From Isoptericola halalbus (GTDB lineage: Bacteria > Actinomycetota > Actinomycetes > Actinomycetales > Cellulomonadaceae), in contig VJZX01000009.1 of the NCBI GenBank assembly GCA_009663185.1, positions 1-64,000 on the forward strand: a stretch of 64,000 nt of DNA, in the 5' to 3' direction. Position numbers and translations under genes: made by a program. The notes under the pieces were generated by a model that was given only the letters and a program-made list of their open reading frames with translations, had not been told where the DNA came from and ran no database searches. This document shows positions 1 through 8,501 of this stretch, one piece after another. Position 1 is the stretch's first letter. Every line of letters begins with the position of its first letter.

Positions 1-2688
1 GAACAGCCGCTCGGCGATCTGGCCGTTGGTCAAGCCCTCGGCGACGAGGTGAAGGACCTGGCGCTCGCGGTCGGTGAGCCGGTCGGTGTGCGCGTCCGGT
101 GGGCGGCGGGCGGGCGTGGCCAGGCCCGCCTCGGCGAGCAGGGCGCGGGCGCGGTCGGCGACGAGGCCGCAGCCGATGGCATCGGCGGCCTGGAGGGCGG
201 CGTCCAGGCGTGCGCGCGCACCGGCGCGGTCACCGGCGTCGAGCAAGGCCTCTCCTTCGCGAGAGAGGGCGTACGGGCGGAGATATGCGGGGCCGTCTGC
301 CTCCGCCACGGCCGACCAGGGGCCCTCGCCCAGCTCGGCCGCGAAGACGGCTGCCCAGACGGGGTGCGTGGGCCATGCCTCGTGGGCGTCGAGCGCCCGG
401 CGATAGGGCTCGGCGTCGACCTCGTCGCCGAGCGCGGCGAGGACGCGCGCGGCGGTCGCGAGCAGGGGAAGGTCGTAGGGTGCCGAGTTGCCCGGTTCCG
501 GCAGACCGACGGCCACGAGGTGCTCGAGCGCCTCGCGGGGTGCCCCGCGCAGGACGGCGAGCTCGGCGCGGGTGCGCGCGACCTGGATGCGGATCTGCTG
601 CTCGAGCGCGCCGTAGCGGTCGAACGCGGCATGGTTCTCGCGCTCGTACGCCTCTGCGCCGGCCAGGTCCCCGCGCCAGAGCGCGAGCCAGAACCGGTGC
701 ACCCGCAGGTACATCGCGAAGACGCTGTCGGTGAGCGTGGGGATCGTGCGCCCGTACCATGCGAACGCCTCGTCCCAGTGGCCGAGCGCGATCCGGGCCT
801 CGATCCCGTTGCCCTCGAGCATCACGGCAGCCCGTCGCTCCACACCGCGTCGGCGTGCGTCCTCGCTGCCGGCGTCGGCGAGGGCCAGCGCATCGCGGTA
901 GCGGCCGAGCAGGAGACGCAGGTCGGTCGCGTTGATGTAGTAGCGCACGAGCGCCGACCACTCGTCGCCCGCCAGCTCGCGGGCGCGCTCGAGGTCGTCC
1001 AGACCGCCCAGGTCACCGGCGTGCACGCGGGACGTCCCACGGATGTTCGCGGCCGTCGAGGCCACCGCGTCGTGCCCCAGCGCCGTCGCCATGCCGTAGG
1101 CCTCGTCGGCGAGCCGGGCGGCACCGGACGTGTCGCCGTCGAGCATCGCCGCCCGTGCCTGATGGACCAGCAGGGTCGCCCGGACGCCGTCGTCCCGTCC
1201 GGGGGGCACGAGCGAGAGCGCGCGGTCGAGGAGGGCCGGACCATCGTTCGACCCGGCCTGCGCGGCGATGACGGCGGCGCGACCGAGCATGCGGGCGAGC
1301 CCGCCGACGTCGTCGGGCGGCCACTCGTCGACCGCCTGGTGCGCGAGCGCGAGGGCGCGCTGCAGGCGGGTGTCGCCCCGCAGCTGGTCCGCCGTGCGGG
1401 AGAGCAGCTCATGGTGAGAGATCCCTGCGACGGTCTCGGCGTCGGGAACCTCGTGCCACAGCTCCAGCGCCCGCTCGCCCTGCTCCGCGGCGGTGGAGGT
1501 CGCCTCGGTCTCCTGCGCCGCGGTCTGCGCGGCGACCGCGGCGGCGAGCGCGCGGTCCGCCACGCGGGCGCGCCACCAGTGGTTGGCGACCTCGGCCAGG
1601 GTGCGTGCGGTCGCGGGCAGGGCCTCGTACGCCCGTGCGTAGGCCGCGTGGACGCGCGTGCGCTCGCCCGGCAGCAGCTCGCCGTACACCGCCTCCTGGA
1701 CGAGCGCGTGCCGGAACGCGTACCCGGCCTCGTCGCTCACGAGCGCGTGCGCCTCGACGGCCTCGCGTGCGGTCACCTCGAGCGCCTCCGGGTCGTCGAC
1801 GACGGCGGCGAGCACCTCGTGCGGCACGCTGACACCACCCGCCGCGACCGTGCGCAGGAACGTGCGCACGCGCGGCTCGAGCTGCTCGTAGCGCAGCAGG
1901 AGCACGTCGCGCAGCGACTCGGGCAGCGTCGAGCCGACGAAGCTCACGAGCTCCTCGACGTAGAACGGCACGCCCTCGCTGCGCTCGGCGATCCGCGCGA
2001 CGTCCACGGCGTCCAACCCGTCGCCCAGCGCACCGGCGAGCTCGCCGACCTGCGGCGTGGAGAGGCGGACGAGCTCGACGCGGGTGGCGAGGCGGCCACG
2101 CTCGAGCTCGCCGAGCAGGGGGCGCAGCGGGTGGCCGCGTCCGACGTCGTCGGACCGGTAGCTGAGCACGAGCAGCACGCGGGCGGCCGCGGGCAGCCGC
2201 GCGAGCCGGGCGACCGCCGCCCGGGTCGCGCCGTCCGCCCAGTGCAGGTCCTCGACGACGAGCAGGAGCGGCCGGCTCGACGCGACGGACGCGACGAGCT
2301 CGGTGACGACGTCGGGCAGCCGGTCCTGGCCGGCCCCGGCGCGCACCTCCACGAGGCCGGGGACGGCCGCGCCGAGCACGTCGGCGCCGGCTCCCGCGGC
2401 GGCGAGGACCTTTTCCCGGCCGAGCGCTCGCACCAGCTCCTGCACGATCCCGGCCACGGCCGCGTGGGGGAGCGGACCCGAGCCGGAGTCGACGGACCGC
2501 GCGACGACGGTGAGCACGTCGTCGCCCACGTCCGCGACGAGCTCGTCGAGCAGGCGGGTCTTGCCGATCCCCGCCTCGCCGCCGACGACGACGGTCCGCG
2601 GCACGCCGGCCCGGACATCGGCGAGAGCCCCGCGCAGGACGTCGAGCTCGCGGGAGCGGCCCACGAGGGGTGCATGGAGCGCCGGCAT
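1..2688 (-). CDS. LuxR-family transcriptional regulator with AAA ATPase domain (C-terminus cut by window edge)
   Basis: Large MalT/LAL-type ATP-dependent transcription activator; 896 codons are visible. It starts at an ATG reading MPALHAPLVGRSREL. A Walker A motif GGEAGIGKT lies at residues 36-44 and a Walker B-like LLLVVEDLHWAD near 140. A long alpha-helical, TPR-like middle follows, and the last visible residues (LTDRERQVLHLVAEGL, NGQIAERLF) are the first helices of a LuxR helix-turn-helix. Family knowledge: such proteins bind ATP and an inducer and activate target genes through the C-terminal HTH. The inducer cannot be told from sequence. The gene is divergent from hrcA with a short shared promoter region. 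Only the last few dozen residues of the HTH should be missing. Confidence 0.88.
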   Translation of the reverse strand, partial: MPALHAPLVGRSRELDVLRGALADVRAGVPRTVVVGGEAGIGKTRLLDELVADVGDDVLTVVARSVDSGSGPLPHAAVAGIVQELVRALGREKVLAAAGAGADVLGAAVPGLVEVRAGAGQDRLPDVVTELVASVASSRPLLLVVEDLHWADGATRAAVARLARLPAAARVLLVLSYRSDDVGRGHPLRPLLGELERGRLATRVELVRLSTPQVGELAGALGDGLDAVDVARIAERSEGVPFYVEELVSFVGSTLPESLRDVLLLRYEQLEPRVRTFLRTVAAGGVSVPHEVLAAVVDDPEALEVTAREAVEAHALVSDEAGYAFRHALVQEAVYGELLPGERTRVHAAYARAYEALPATARTLAEVANHWWRARVADRALAAAVAAQTAAQETEATSTAAEQGERALELWHEVPDAETVAGISHHELLSRTADQLRGDTRLQRALALAHQAVDEWPPDDVGGLARMLGRAAVIAAQAGSNDGPALLDRALSLVPPGRDDGVRATLLVHQARAAMLDGDTSGAARLADEAYGMATALGHDAVASTAANIRGTSRVHAGDLGGLDDLERARELAGDEWSALVRYYINATDLRLLLGRYRDALALADAGSEDARRRGVERRAAVMLEGNGIEARIALGHWDEAFAWYGRTIPTLTDSVFAMYLRVHRFWLALWRGDLAGAEAYERENHAAFDRYGALEQQIRIQVARTRAELAVLRGAPREALEHLVAVGLPEPGNSAPYDLPLLATAARVLAALGDEVDAEPYRRALDAHEAWPTHPVWAAVFAAELGEGPWSAVAEADGPAYLRPYALSREGEALLDAGDRAGARARLDAALQAADAIGCGLVADRARALLAEAGLATPARRPPDAHTDRLTDRERQVLHLVAEGLTNGQIAERLF

Positions 2689-2818
2689 GCCTCCATCGTG
2701 CCAGGTGGTGGCGGCCGGTGCGGGGCGCCCGGGTACCGCCGAGCCCGTCGGCGGCGGAGTCTGCGGTAGCGTCCGGTTCGCCACCGGTGGAGGACCCGGC
2801 AGGGTCGTCGCGCGTAGG

Positions 2819-2845
2819 ATGGCACTCGGAACGTACGAGTGCTAA
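2819..2845 (+). promoter_or_regulatory. CIRCE operator (HrcA binding site)
   Basis: The arms ATGGCACTC and GAGTGCTAA are separated by nine bases (GGAACGTAC), matching the CIRCE consensus TTAGCACTC-N9-GAGTGCTAA at all but the first and third positions of the left arm. It sits immediately upstream of hrcA and just after a TAGGAT -10-like hexamer (2815-2820). HrcA is therefore expected to repress its own hrcA-dnaJ transcript and release it on heat shock. Confidence 0.9.
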
Positions 2846-2869
2846 GTGCGCACGGCGGGAGGGAGGACC

Positions 2870-3910
2870 GTGAGCGAGGAACGCCGGCTCGAGGTGCTGC
2901 GGGCGATCGTCGAGGACTATGTCCAGACGCGGGAGCCTGTGGGGTCCCGCGTGCTCACGGAGCGGCACGGGCTCGGCGTCTCGCCCGCCACGATCCGCAA
3001 CGACATGGCCGCGCTCGAGGAGGCCGGGTACATCGCCCAGCCGCACACCTCGGCGGGCCGCATCCCCACCGACAAGGGATACCGGCTCTTCGTCGACCGC
3101 CTCGCCGAGGTACGCCCGCTGTCCGCGCCGCAGAAGCGGGCCATCGAGACGTTCCTGTCCGAGGGCGTCGACCTCGACGACGTCCTGGTGCGGGCGAGCA
3201 GGCTCACCGCTCAGCTCACGGGGCAGGTCGCCGTCGTGCAGTACCCCTCGCTGCGCCTGTCCGGACTGCGCCACCTCGAGCTCGTGCCCCTGGGCGACCA
3301 GCGGCTGCTCATCGTCGTCATCACCGACACCGGCCGCGTCGAGCAGCGCTTCCTCGACGCCGGCGCGGGGATCGCCGGTTCGTCGGACGGTGTGGTGCTC
3401 GACGACGCGACGCTCGGTGAGCTGCGCGCGCGGCTCAACGCGGCCGCGGCGGGCAAGCGCCTGTCGCAGCTCTCGGGCGCGTTCGCGCGGGTGGTGGAGG
3501 CCGTGGCGCCCGAGCTGCGGCACATCGTCCGCAGCGTGGCCGACCTCGTCGTCGAGACGCTCGGCGAGGAGAAGGAGGAGCGCATCGTGCTGGCGGGCAC
3601 GGCGAACCTGGCGCGCGCCGACATGCGGTTCGAGCAGGGCCTGAGCCCGGTGCTCGAGGCGCTCGAGGAGCAGGTCGTCCTTCTCGGCCTGCTGACCGAG
3701 ATGGCCGCCGACGGCGTGGCCGTGCGCATCGGGCACGAGAACCGGCTCGACGGGCTCGCCGAGACCTCCGTCGTCGCGTCCGGGTACGGCACGGACGGCG
3801 ATACAGTGGCGATCCTCGGTTCCGTCGGCCCCACCCGTATGGACTATCCAGGCACGATCGCCGCCGTTCGCGCCGTCGCCCGCTATCTGTCCCGCGTCCT
3901 GCCTGGCTGA
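2870..3910 (+). CDS. hrcA: heat-inducible transcription repressor HrcA
   Basis: 346-residue repressor of class I heat-shock genes. The N-terminal winged helix (about residues 20-75) contains [20 protein letters not shown] and the family signature [16 protein letters not shown]. The C-terminal half carries the GAF-like dimerisation part ending near [21 protein letters not shown] start it at GTG 2870 because a GGGAGGGAGG Shine-Dalgarno lies directly upstream. An in-frame GTG at 2846 abuts the CIRCE element and is less likely. It is followed 52 bp later by dnaJ, the usual actinobacterial pair. Length and motifs match the family, so the call is firm. Confidence 0.96.
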   Translation: MSEERRLEVLRAIVEDYVQTREPVGSRVLTERHGLGVSPATIRNDMAALEEAGYIAQPHTSAGRIPTDKGYRLFVDRLAEVRPLSAPQKRAIETFLSEGVDLDDVLVRASRLTAQLTGQVAVVQYPSLRLSGLRHLELVPLGDQRLLIVVITDTGRVEQRFLDAGAGIAGSSDGVVLDDATLGELRARLNAAAAGKRLSQLSGAFARVVEAVAPELRHIVRSVADLVVETLGEEKEERIVLAGTANLARADMRFEQGLSPVLEALEEQVVLLGLLTEMAADGVAVRIGHENRLDGLAETSVVASGYGTDGDTVAILGSVGPTRMDYPGTIAAVRAVARYLSRVLPG

Positions 3911-3962
3911 GCGACCGCCGGCCGACGGACACCCGACCTCGACTCCTCGCAGAGAGAGACCT

Positions 3963-5087
3963 GTGACCGACTACTACGAGATCCTCGGCGTCCCGCGGGA
4001 CGCCTCACCCGAACAGATCAAGAAGGCCTACCGCAGGCTCGCCCGTGAGCTGCACCCGGACGTCGCGGGCGGCGATGGCGAGGAGCGGTTCAAGGACGTC
4101 GCCCGTGCGTACGAGGTGCTGTCCAACCCGGAGAAGCGCCAGCAGTACGACATGGGCGTCGACCCGACGGCGCCCGGTGGTGGCGCCGGCGGCGGCTTCG
4201 GCAACGGCTTCGGTTTCCAGGACATCTTCGAGACGTTCTTCGGCGGCGGTGCGGCGCAGGCGGGGCCCGTCCCGCGTGCGCGGCGCGGGCAGGATGCGCT
4301 CGTGCGCCTCGACATCGAGCTGGCCGAAGCCGCGTTCGGCACCAAGAGCGAGATCCAGGTCGACACCGCGGTCGTGTGCGGCACGTGCGGCGGCAACGGC
4401 TGCCGGCCGGGCACGTCCGTCAAGACGTGCGAGGTGTGCCACGGCCGCGGCAACGTCCAGCGTGTGGCGCGCTCATTCCTCGGCCAGGTCATGACGACGT
4501 CGCCGTGCGCCGCGTGCCAGGGCTTCGGCACGATCATCCCGGAGCCGTGCGCCGACTGCTCGGGCGAAGGCCGGGTGCGATCGCGGCGCACGGTCACGGT
4601 CAACGTTCCGGCCGGCGTCGACACGGGCACGCGCATCAAGCTCACCGCCCAGGGCGAGGTCGGCCCGGGCGGCGGGCCCGCCGGCGACCTCTACGTCGAG
4701 ATCCGCGAGCGCCCGCACGAGGTCTTCCTGCGCCGCGGCGACGACCTGCACTGCACGCTCCCGGTGCCGATGACGGCGGCCGCGCTCGGCACGACCCTCG
4801 AGCTCGAGACGCTCGACGGGCCGCAGGAGATCGACCTGCGCCCGGGCACCCAGCCGGGCCAGATCGTCACGCTGAAGGGCCTCGGCGTCGGGCACCTGCA
4901 CTCGGGCGGCCGCGGCGACCTCAACGTCCACATCGAGGTCCAGGTGCCCGCGGGCCTCGACGAGCAGCAGACCGAGCTCCTGCGCTCGCTGGCCGTTCTC
5001 CGGGGCGAGGAACGGCCTGAGCCGCGCCTGGCCGCCGCGCACCCCGGTGTCTTCTCGCGCCTGCGGGACAAGCTGAGCGGCCGCTGA
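3963..5087 (+). CDS. dnaJ: molecular chaperone DnaJ
   Basis: 374-residue type I J-protein, co-chaperone stimulating the DnaK ATPase. The J-domain (1-70) has the HPD tripeptide at residues 31-33. A Gly/Phe-rich linker (GGGAGGGFGNGFGF) follows. Next comes the zinc-binding region with four CxxCxGxG-type repeats (CGTCGGNG, CEVCHGRG, CAACQGFG, CADCSGEG) at about residues 138-205, and the C-terminal substrate-binding domains. It starts at GTG 3963. This is the HrcA-linked copy (often DnaJ2); actinobacteria usually have another dnaJ beside dnaK-grpE, which are not in this window. It is probably co-transcribed with hrcA under CIRCE control. Confidence 0.96.
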   Translation: MTDYYEILGVPRDASPEQIKKAYRRLARELHPDVAGGDGEERFKDVARAYEVLSNPEKRQQYDMGVDPTAPGGGAGGGFGNGFGFQDIFETFFGGGAAQAGPVPRARRGQDALVRLDIELAEAAFGTKSEIQVDTAVVCGTCGGNGCRPGTSVKTCEVCHGRGNVQRVARSFLGQVMTTSPCAACQGFGTIIPEPCADCSGEGRVRSRRTVTVNVPAGVDTGTRIKLTAQGEVGPGGGPAGDLYVEIRERPHEVFLRRGDDLHCTLPVPMTAAALGTTLELETLDGPQEIDLRPGTQPGQIVTLKGLGVGHLHSGGRGDLNVHIEVQVPAGLDEQQTELLRSLAVLRGEERPEPRLAAAHPGVFSRLRDKLSGR

Positions 5088-5088
5088 C

Positions 5089-5862
5089 GTGAGCGCGCCG
5101 GTCTTCCTCGCCACCGGCGGCCTCGACGGCGTCGCGCCGGGCAGCGCCTACCTGCTCGACGGCGCGGAGGGGCGGCACGCCGGGGTGGTGCAGCGCCGAG
5201 GGCCGGGCGAGCGGGTCGACGTCGTCGACGGCACCGGCGTGCGGCTGCGCTGCCTCGTCGAGTCGGTCGGCGGCGAGGGAGTGCACCTGCGCGTCACCGA
5301 CGTCGAGCGGGAGCAGGCTCCTGCGGTCGTCCTCACGCTCGTCCAGGCGCTCGCCAAGGGCGACCGCGACGAGCTCGCGGTCGAGGCCGCGGTCGAGGTG
5401 GGGGTCGACGCGGTGGTCCCGTGGCAGGCAGAGCGGTCGATCGTCGTGTGGCGGGGCCCGCGGGCCGCGAAGTCGCACGCGCGGTGGGTCGCGACGGTGC
5501 GCGCGGCGGTCAAGCAGGCCCGGCGCGCGTGGGTGCCCACGGTCGAGCAGCCCCTGACGAGCAAGCAGCTCGCGACCCGCACCCGCGACGTCGTCGCGGC
5601 GGGGGGTGCCGTCGTCGTGCTGCACGAGGAGGCGACGACCCCGCTGGCCGGCGTCACGTTGCCGGCGCCGTCCGCCGCGGGAGAGGCGCCCGAGCTGCTG
5701 GTCGTCGTCGGGCCCGAGGGCGGGATCTCGAACGCCGAGGTCGCTCTCCTGACCGAGGCCGGGGCCGTCGCCGCGCGGCTCGGGCCGTACGTGCTGCGCA
5801 CGTCGACCGCAGGGCCGGTCGCCGTCGCGCTGCTCAGCGAGCGTCTCGGGCGCTGGGTCTGA
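5089..5862 (+). CDS. rsmE: 16S rRNA (uracil(1498)-N(3))-methyltransferase RsmE
   Basis: 257-residue SPOUT-fold methyltransferase that makes m3U1498 in 16S rRNA using SAM. Visible signatures are the N-terminal PUA-like part (HAGVVQRRGPGERVDVVDG), the central ALAKGDRDELAVEAAVEVG, and the C-terminal knot ELLVVVGPEGGISNAEVALL then ARLGPYVLRTSTAGPVAVALL. GTG 5089 begins one base after the dnaJ stop, so the two are translationally linked. Its last 14 codons (5821-5862) are duplicated at 6409-6450, which marks this 3' end as an insertion junction. Confidence 0.95.
   Translation: MSAPVFLATGGLDGVAPGSAYLLDGAEGRHAGVVQRRGPGERVDVVDGTGVRLRCLVESVGGEGVHLRVTDVEREQAPAVVLTLVQALAKGDRDELAVEAAVEVGVDAVVPWQAERSIVVWRGPRAAKSHARWVATVRAAVKQARRAWVPTVEQPLTSKQLATRTRDVVAAGGAVVVLHEEATTPLAGVTLPAPSAAGEAPELLVVVGPEGGISNAEVALLTEAGAVAARLGPYVLRTSTAGPVAVALLSERLGRWV
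5821..5862. repeat. direct repeat copy A: rsmE 3' end (att-like)
   Basis: The last 42 bp of rsmE, including its stop codon, recur at 6409-6450 with 40 of 42 bases identical and in the same orientation. This is the gene-proximal copy. Such a duplicated gene end is the usual footprint of site-specific integration into a 3' end, where the incoming element restores the gene. Confidence 0.85.
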
Positions 5863-5896
5863 GCGGGCGGGGTCGCGGCACCGTGCAACCAGCTCG

Positions 5897-5913
5897 CGGG
5901 CTCGTCGAGCCCG
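5897..5913. terminator. perfect hairpin downstream of the inserted membrane gene
   Basis: CGGGCTCG-T-CGAGCCCG is an uninterrupted 17-bp palindrome lying 10 bp beyond the stop of the minus-strand gene at 5923 and 35 bp after the rsmE stop. It could terminate both transcripts. No T-run follows, which is common in high-GC actinobacteria. Confidence 0.5.
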
Positions 5914-5922
5914 AGGCTGGGG

Positions 5923-6351
5923 TCAGGGGCGCCACGGGATGATCAAACGCCCGATGTTCTCCGGCTTCGCAAGCTCTCGCGCGAGGAGAAGCTCGGAGCC
6001 GTACACGGCGAGGAGAGCGAGCGAACCCCATCTGGGGCCCAGCGTGTCGACCGCCCACCAGACCCCGAGCGTGCTCACCGCGACAAGCAGGACTCCGACC
6101 GCGATGTGCACCCGACGTCGCGCGTCGTCGAGCCTGCGACGACGAAGCCCCCAACCGGTACGTTCGACCACCCAGACCAACGTGATGGTGACGGTCGTGG
6201 TGGAGGCCGCCGCCATCACTACGACGAAGCCGTCAAACTCCGCAAGGACACCTACCGCCGCAACTGCCACGCACATGAGCGCCGACGCAACAACGTTCTG
6301 ACGGCGTGCCCGTTCGATGCGACGGACTCGAATGCGCGTCCTGTCGTCCAA
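5923..6351 (-). CDS. hypothetical small membrane protein on the insert
   Basis: About 142 residues; I recognise no family. Four hydrophobic stretches are visible: VVASALMCVAVAAVGVLAEF, FVVVMAAASTTTVTITLVWV, HIAVGVLLVAVSTLGVWWAV and WGSLALLAVYGSELLLA. A basic stretch (GLRRRRLDDARRRV) lies between the second and third. I prefer the TTG start at 6351 because GGAGAG lies five bases upstream; an in-frame GTG at 6381 is possible. The local GC over 6121-6300 is about 64%, clearly below the flanking genes. The gene is antisense to the surrounding operon and lies between two copies of the rsmE 3' end. It therefore looks acquired. Function unknown. Confidence 0.6.
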   Translation of the reverse strand: MDDRTRIRVRRIERARRQNVVASALMCVAVAAVGVLAEFDGFVVVMAAASTTTVTITLVWVVERTGWGLRRRRLDDARRRVHIAVGVLLVAVSTLGVWWAVDTLGPRWGSLALLAVYGSELLLARELAKPENIGRLIIPWRP

Positions 6352-6408
6352 CCGCTCTCCTTCCGTATGGTGCCTCGGCACACGGCGCAGTCTCCCACCC
6401 TCTGACCC

Positions 6409-6450
6409 GCCGTCGCGCTGCTCGGCGAGCGTCTCGGGCGCTGGGCCTGA
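6409..6450. repeat. direct repeat copy B: duplicated rsmE 3' end
   Basis: Second copy of the final 14 rsmE codons, with two mismatches to copy A (Ser to Gly and Val to Ala codons) and keeping the stop codon. Homology begins exactly at a codon boundary and ends just after the stop. This copy sits upstream of the HIT gene, where the original rsmE end would have been before the insertion. Confidence 0.85.
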
Positions 6451-6497
6451 GACGCGCGGTCCTGCGCGGGGCGCACCGACGGCGGTAGCGTGGCGCC

Positions 6498-6851
6498 ATG
6501 ACGAGCTCCGAGCAGGACGACTGTCTCTTCTGCAAGATCGTGGCCGGCAGCCTCCCGGCGGACGTCGTGGCACGCACCGACCGCGTGATCGCGTTCCGGG
6601 ACATCGACCCTCAGGCGCCTGTGCACGTGCTCGTCGTGCCCAAGGAGCACCACGGCGACGTGTCGGTGCTCGCGGCGGCCGATCCGGAGCTGCTGGCCGA
6701 GGTCGTGGAGGTAGCCGACCAGGTCGCGCACGAGTTCGCCGACGGCCAGTACCGGTTCATCTTCAACAGCGGCCCGCACGCAGGTCAGAGCGTGTTCCAC
6801 GTGCACGGGCACGTCATCGCGGGCAAGCGGCTCGGGTGGACGCCGGCCTGA
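6498..6851 (+). CDS. HIT-family (histidine triad) nucleotide-binding protein
   Basis: 117-residue HINT-type purine nucleoside phosphoramidase-like protein. It has the N-terminal CLFCKIVAGSLPADVVA and the catalytic triad HVHGHVIAG near the C-terminus, and matches the family's usual length of ~110-120. It starts at ATG 6498, exactly 6 nt after a TAGCGT hexamer (6486-6491), so the mRNA is probably leaderless. The rsmE-HIT-phoH order is common in actinobacteria; the insert at 5863-6408 separates it from rsmE here. The physiological substrate is not evident. Confidence 0.93.
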   Translation: MTSSEQDDCLFCKIVAGSLPADVVARTDRVIAFRDIDPQAPVHVLVVPKEHHGDVSVLAAADPELLAEVVEVADQVAHEFADGQYRFIFNSGPHAGQSVFHVHGHVIAGKRLGWTPA

Positions 6852-6975
6852 GTGCTCAGGGCTACGCCGGCGGTGAATCCGAGTGCCGGGGGACGGACGT
6901 CCTCGATAGACTCGTGAGCAGGCCAACCCGGCCGCCAACCGTCTTGTGAAGGAGTGCATCGGCGCCAGCCGGCTC

Positions 6976-8052
6976 ATGACATCCACACCCAGCACGGAAC
7001 GCACGCAGCGTTCCGCCGAGCGTTCGACAGAGCACCGCATCGTGGTGCCCGCGCACGTGCCCATGGTCGCCCTGCTCGGCAGCCGGGACTCGGTGCTGCG
7101 GGCCGTCGAGGACGGGTTCCCCGGCGTGGACGTCCACGCCCGCGGCAACGAGATCGTCGTGAGCGGCCCGGCCGGCGACGTCGCCCTCGTGTCCCGCCTC
7201 CTCGACGAGCTGGTCGAGGTCGTCGAGTCGGGCACGCAGCTCACGCCCGACGTCGTTACGCGGTCCATCAAGATGCTCACCGCGGCGACGTCGCAGCGCC
7301 CGGCCGAGATCCTGACCTTCAACATCCTGTCAAGCCGCGGGCGCACGATCCGGCCCAAGACGATGGGGCAGAAGCGCTACGTCGACGCGATCGACGCCAA
7401 CACGATCACGTTCGGCATCGGGCCCGCCGGCACGGGCAAGACGTACCTGGCCATGGCCAAGGCCGTGCAGGCGTTGCAGTCCAAGCAGGTCAACCGGATC
7501 ATCCTCACCCGCCCGGCCGTCGAGGCGGGGGAGAAGCTCGGCTATCTGCCCGGTTCGCTGACCGAGAAGATCGACCCGTACCTGCGCCCGCTCTACGACG
7601 CGCTGCACGACATGGTCGACCCCGACTCGATCCCCAAGCTCATCGAGGCGGGGACGATCGAGGTTGCGCCCCTGGCGTTCATGCGCGGCCGCTCGTTGAA
7701 CGACTCTTTTATCATCCTTGACGAGGCGCAGAACACCTCGACGGAGCAGATGCAGATGTTCCTCACGCGTCTCGGCTTCGGCTCCAGGATGGTGATCACA
7801 GGCGACGAGACGCAGGTCGACCTGCCGGGCGGGACGACGTCGGGCCTGCGGGTCGTCGAGGACATCCTCACGGGAGTCGACGACGTCGAGTTCTGCCGCC
7901 TGACGTCGTCGGACGTCGTGCGGCACCGGCTCGTGAGCGACATCATCGACGCGTACGCGCGGTGGGACGTCACCCGCCCGCAGGGTGAACGGCGCGGCCC
8001 TCGTCGCGACGGCGACCGTCAGCGCCGGGACGAGCGAGGGGCGCGCGGGTGA
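6976..8052 (+). CDS. PhoH family ATPase
   Basis: 358 residues from ATG 6976 (an in-frame GTG at 6946 would add ten). It is a PhoH-like P-loop ATPase with Walker [16 protein letters not shown], the motif [18 protein letters not shown], and Walker [10 protein letters not shown] followed by a [12 protein letters not shown] segment. Family knowledge links PhoH/YbeZ to YbeY and rRNA maturation. Its stop overlaps the ybeY GTG start by four bases, so the two are translationally coupled. The N-terminal ~110 residues carry the small KH-like segment before the ATPase. Confidence 0.92.
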   Translation: MTSTPSTERTQRSAERSTEHRIVVPAHVPMVALLGSRDSVLRAVEDGFPGVDVHARGNEIVVSGPAGDVALVSRLLDELVEVVESGTQLTPDVVTRSIKMLTAATSQRPAEILTFNILSSRGRTIRPKTMGQKRYVDAIDANTITFGIGPAGTGKTYLAMAKAVQALQSKQVNRIILTRPAVEAGEKLGYLPGSLTEKIDPYLRPLYDALHDMVDPDSIPKLIEAGTIEVAPLAFMRGRSLNDSFIILDEAQNTSTEQMQMFLTRLGFGSRMVITGDETQVDLPGGTTSGLRVVEDILTGVDDVEFCRLTSSDVVRHRLVSDIIDAYARWDVTRPQGERRGPRRDGDRQRRDERGARG

Positions 8053-8501
8053 GCATCGAGGTCAACAACGAGACGGAGTTCGAGGTCGACGAGGCGGAGT
8101 TCGCCGCTCTCGCGCGATTCGTGCTCGACACGCTCCATGTGCACCCGCAGAGCGAGCTGTCGATCCTCTTCGTCGACACGAAGGCCATGAGCGAGCTCCA
8201 CGAGCAGTGGATGGACGAGCCCGGCCCGACCGACGTCCTGTCGTTCCCCATGGACGAGCTGCGCCCCGGCCGCGACGGCGAGGTGACACCGCCCGGCACG
8301 CTCGGCGACATCGTGCTGTGCCCCGAGGTCGCGGTCGAGCAGGCCACCGCGGCCGGCCACTCCACGACGGAGGAGCTGCTCCTGCTCACGACCCACGGGA
8401 TCCTGCACCTCCTGGGCTACGACCACGCCGAGCCGGAGGAGGAGAAGGAGATGTTCGGCCTGCAGCGCAAGCTGCTGCTCACCTTCCTCGCCGGCCGATG
8501 A
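8049..8501 (+). CDS. ybeY: endoribonuclease YbeY (16S rRNA maturation)
   Basis: 150-residue zinc-dependent single-strand endoribonuclease acting in 16S rRNA 3' end processing and ribosome quality control. The metal-binding signature [20 protein letters not shown] is intact near the C-terminus, and the conserved [15 protein letters not shown] segment precedes it. GTG 8049 lies within the phoH stop (GTGA), and its own stop overlaps the next ATG, so it is in the middle of a tightly coupled operon. Confidence 0.95.
   Translation: MSIEVNNETEFEVDEAEFAALARFVLDTLHVHPQSELSILFVDTKAMSELHEQWMDEPGPTDVLSFPMDELRPGRDGEVTPPGTLGDIVLCPEVAVEQATAAGHSTTEELLLLTTHGILHLLGYDHAEPEEEKEMFGLQRKLLLTFLAGR

Noticed and set aside
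49-2769. 906-codon open frame on the plus strand opposite the LuxR regulator
   Set aside because: Its translation is Arg/Gly/Ala-rich without domains, and the minus strand encodes a regulator with intact P-loop and HTH; long antisense frames are expected at this GC content.
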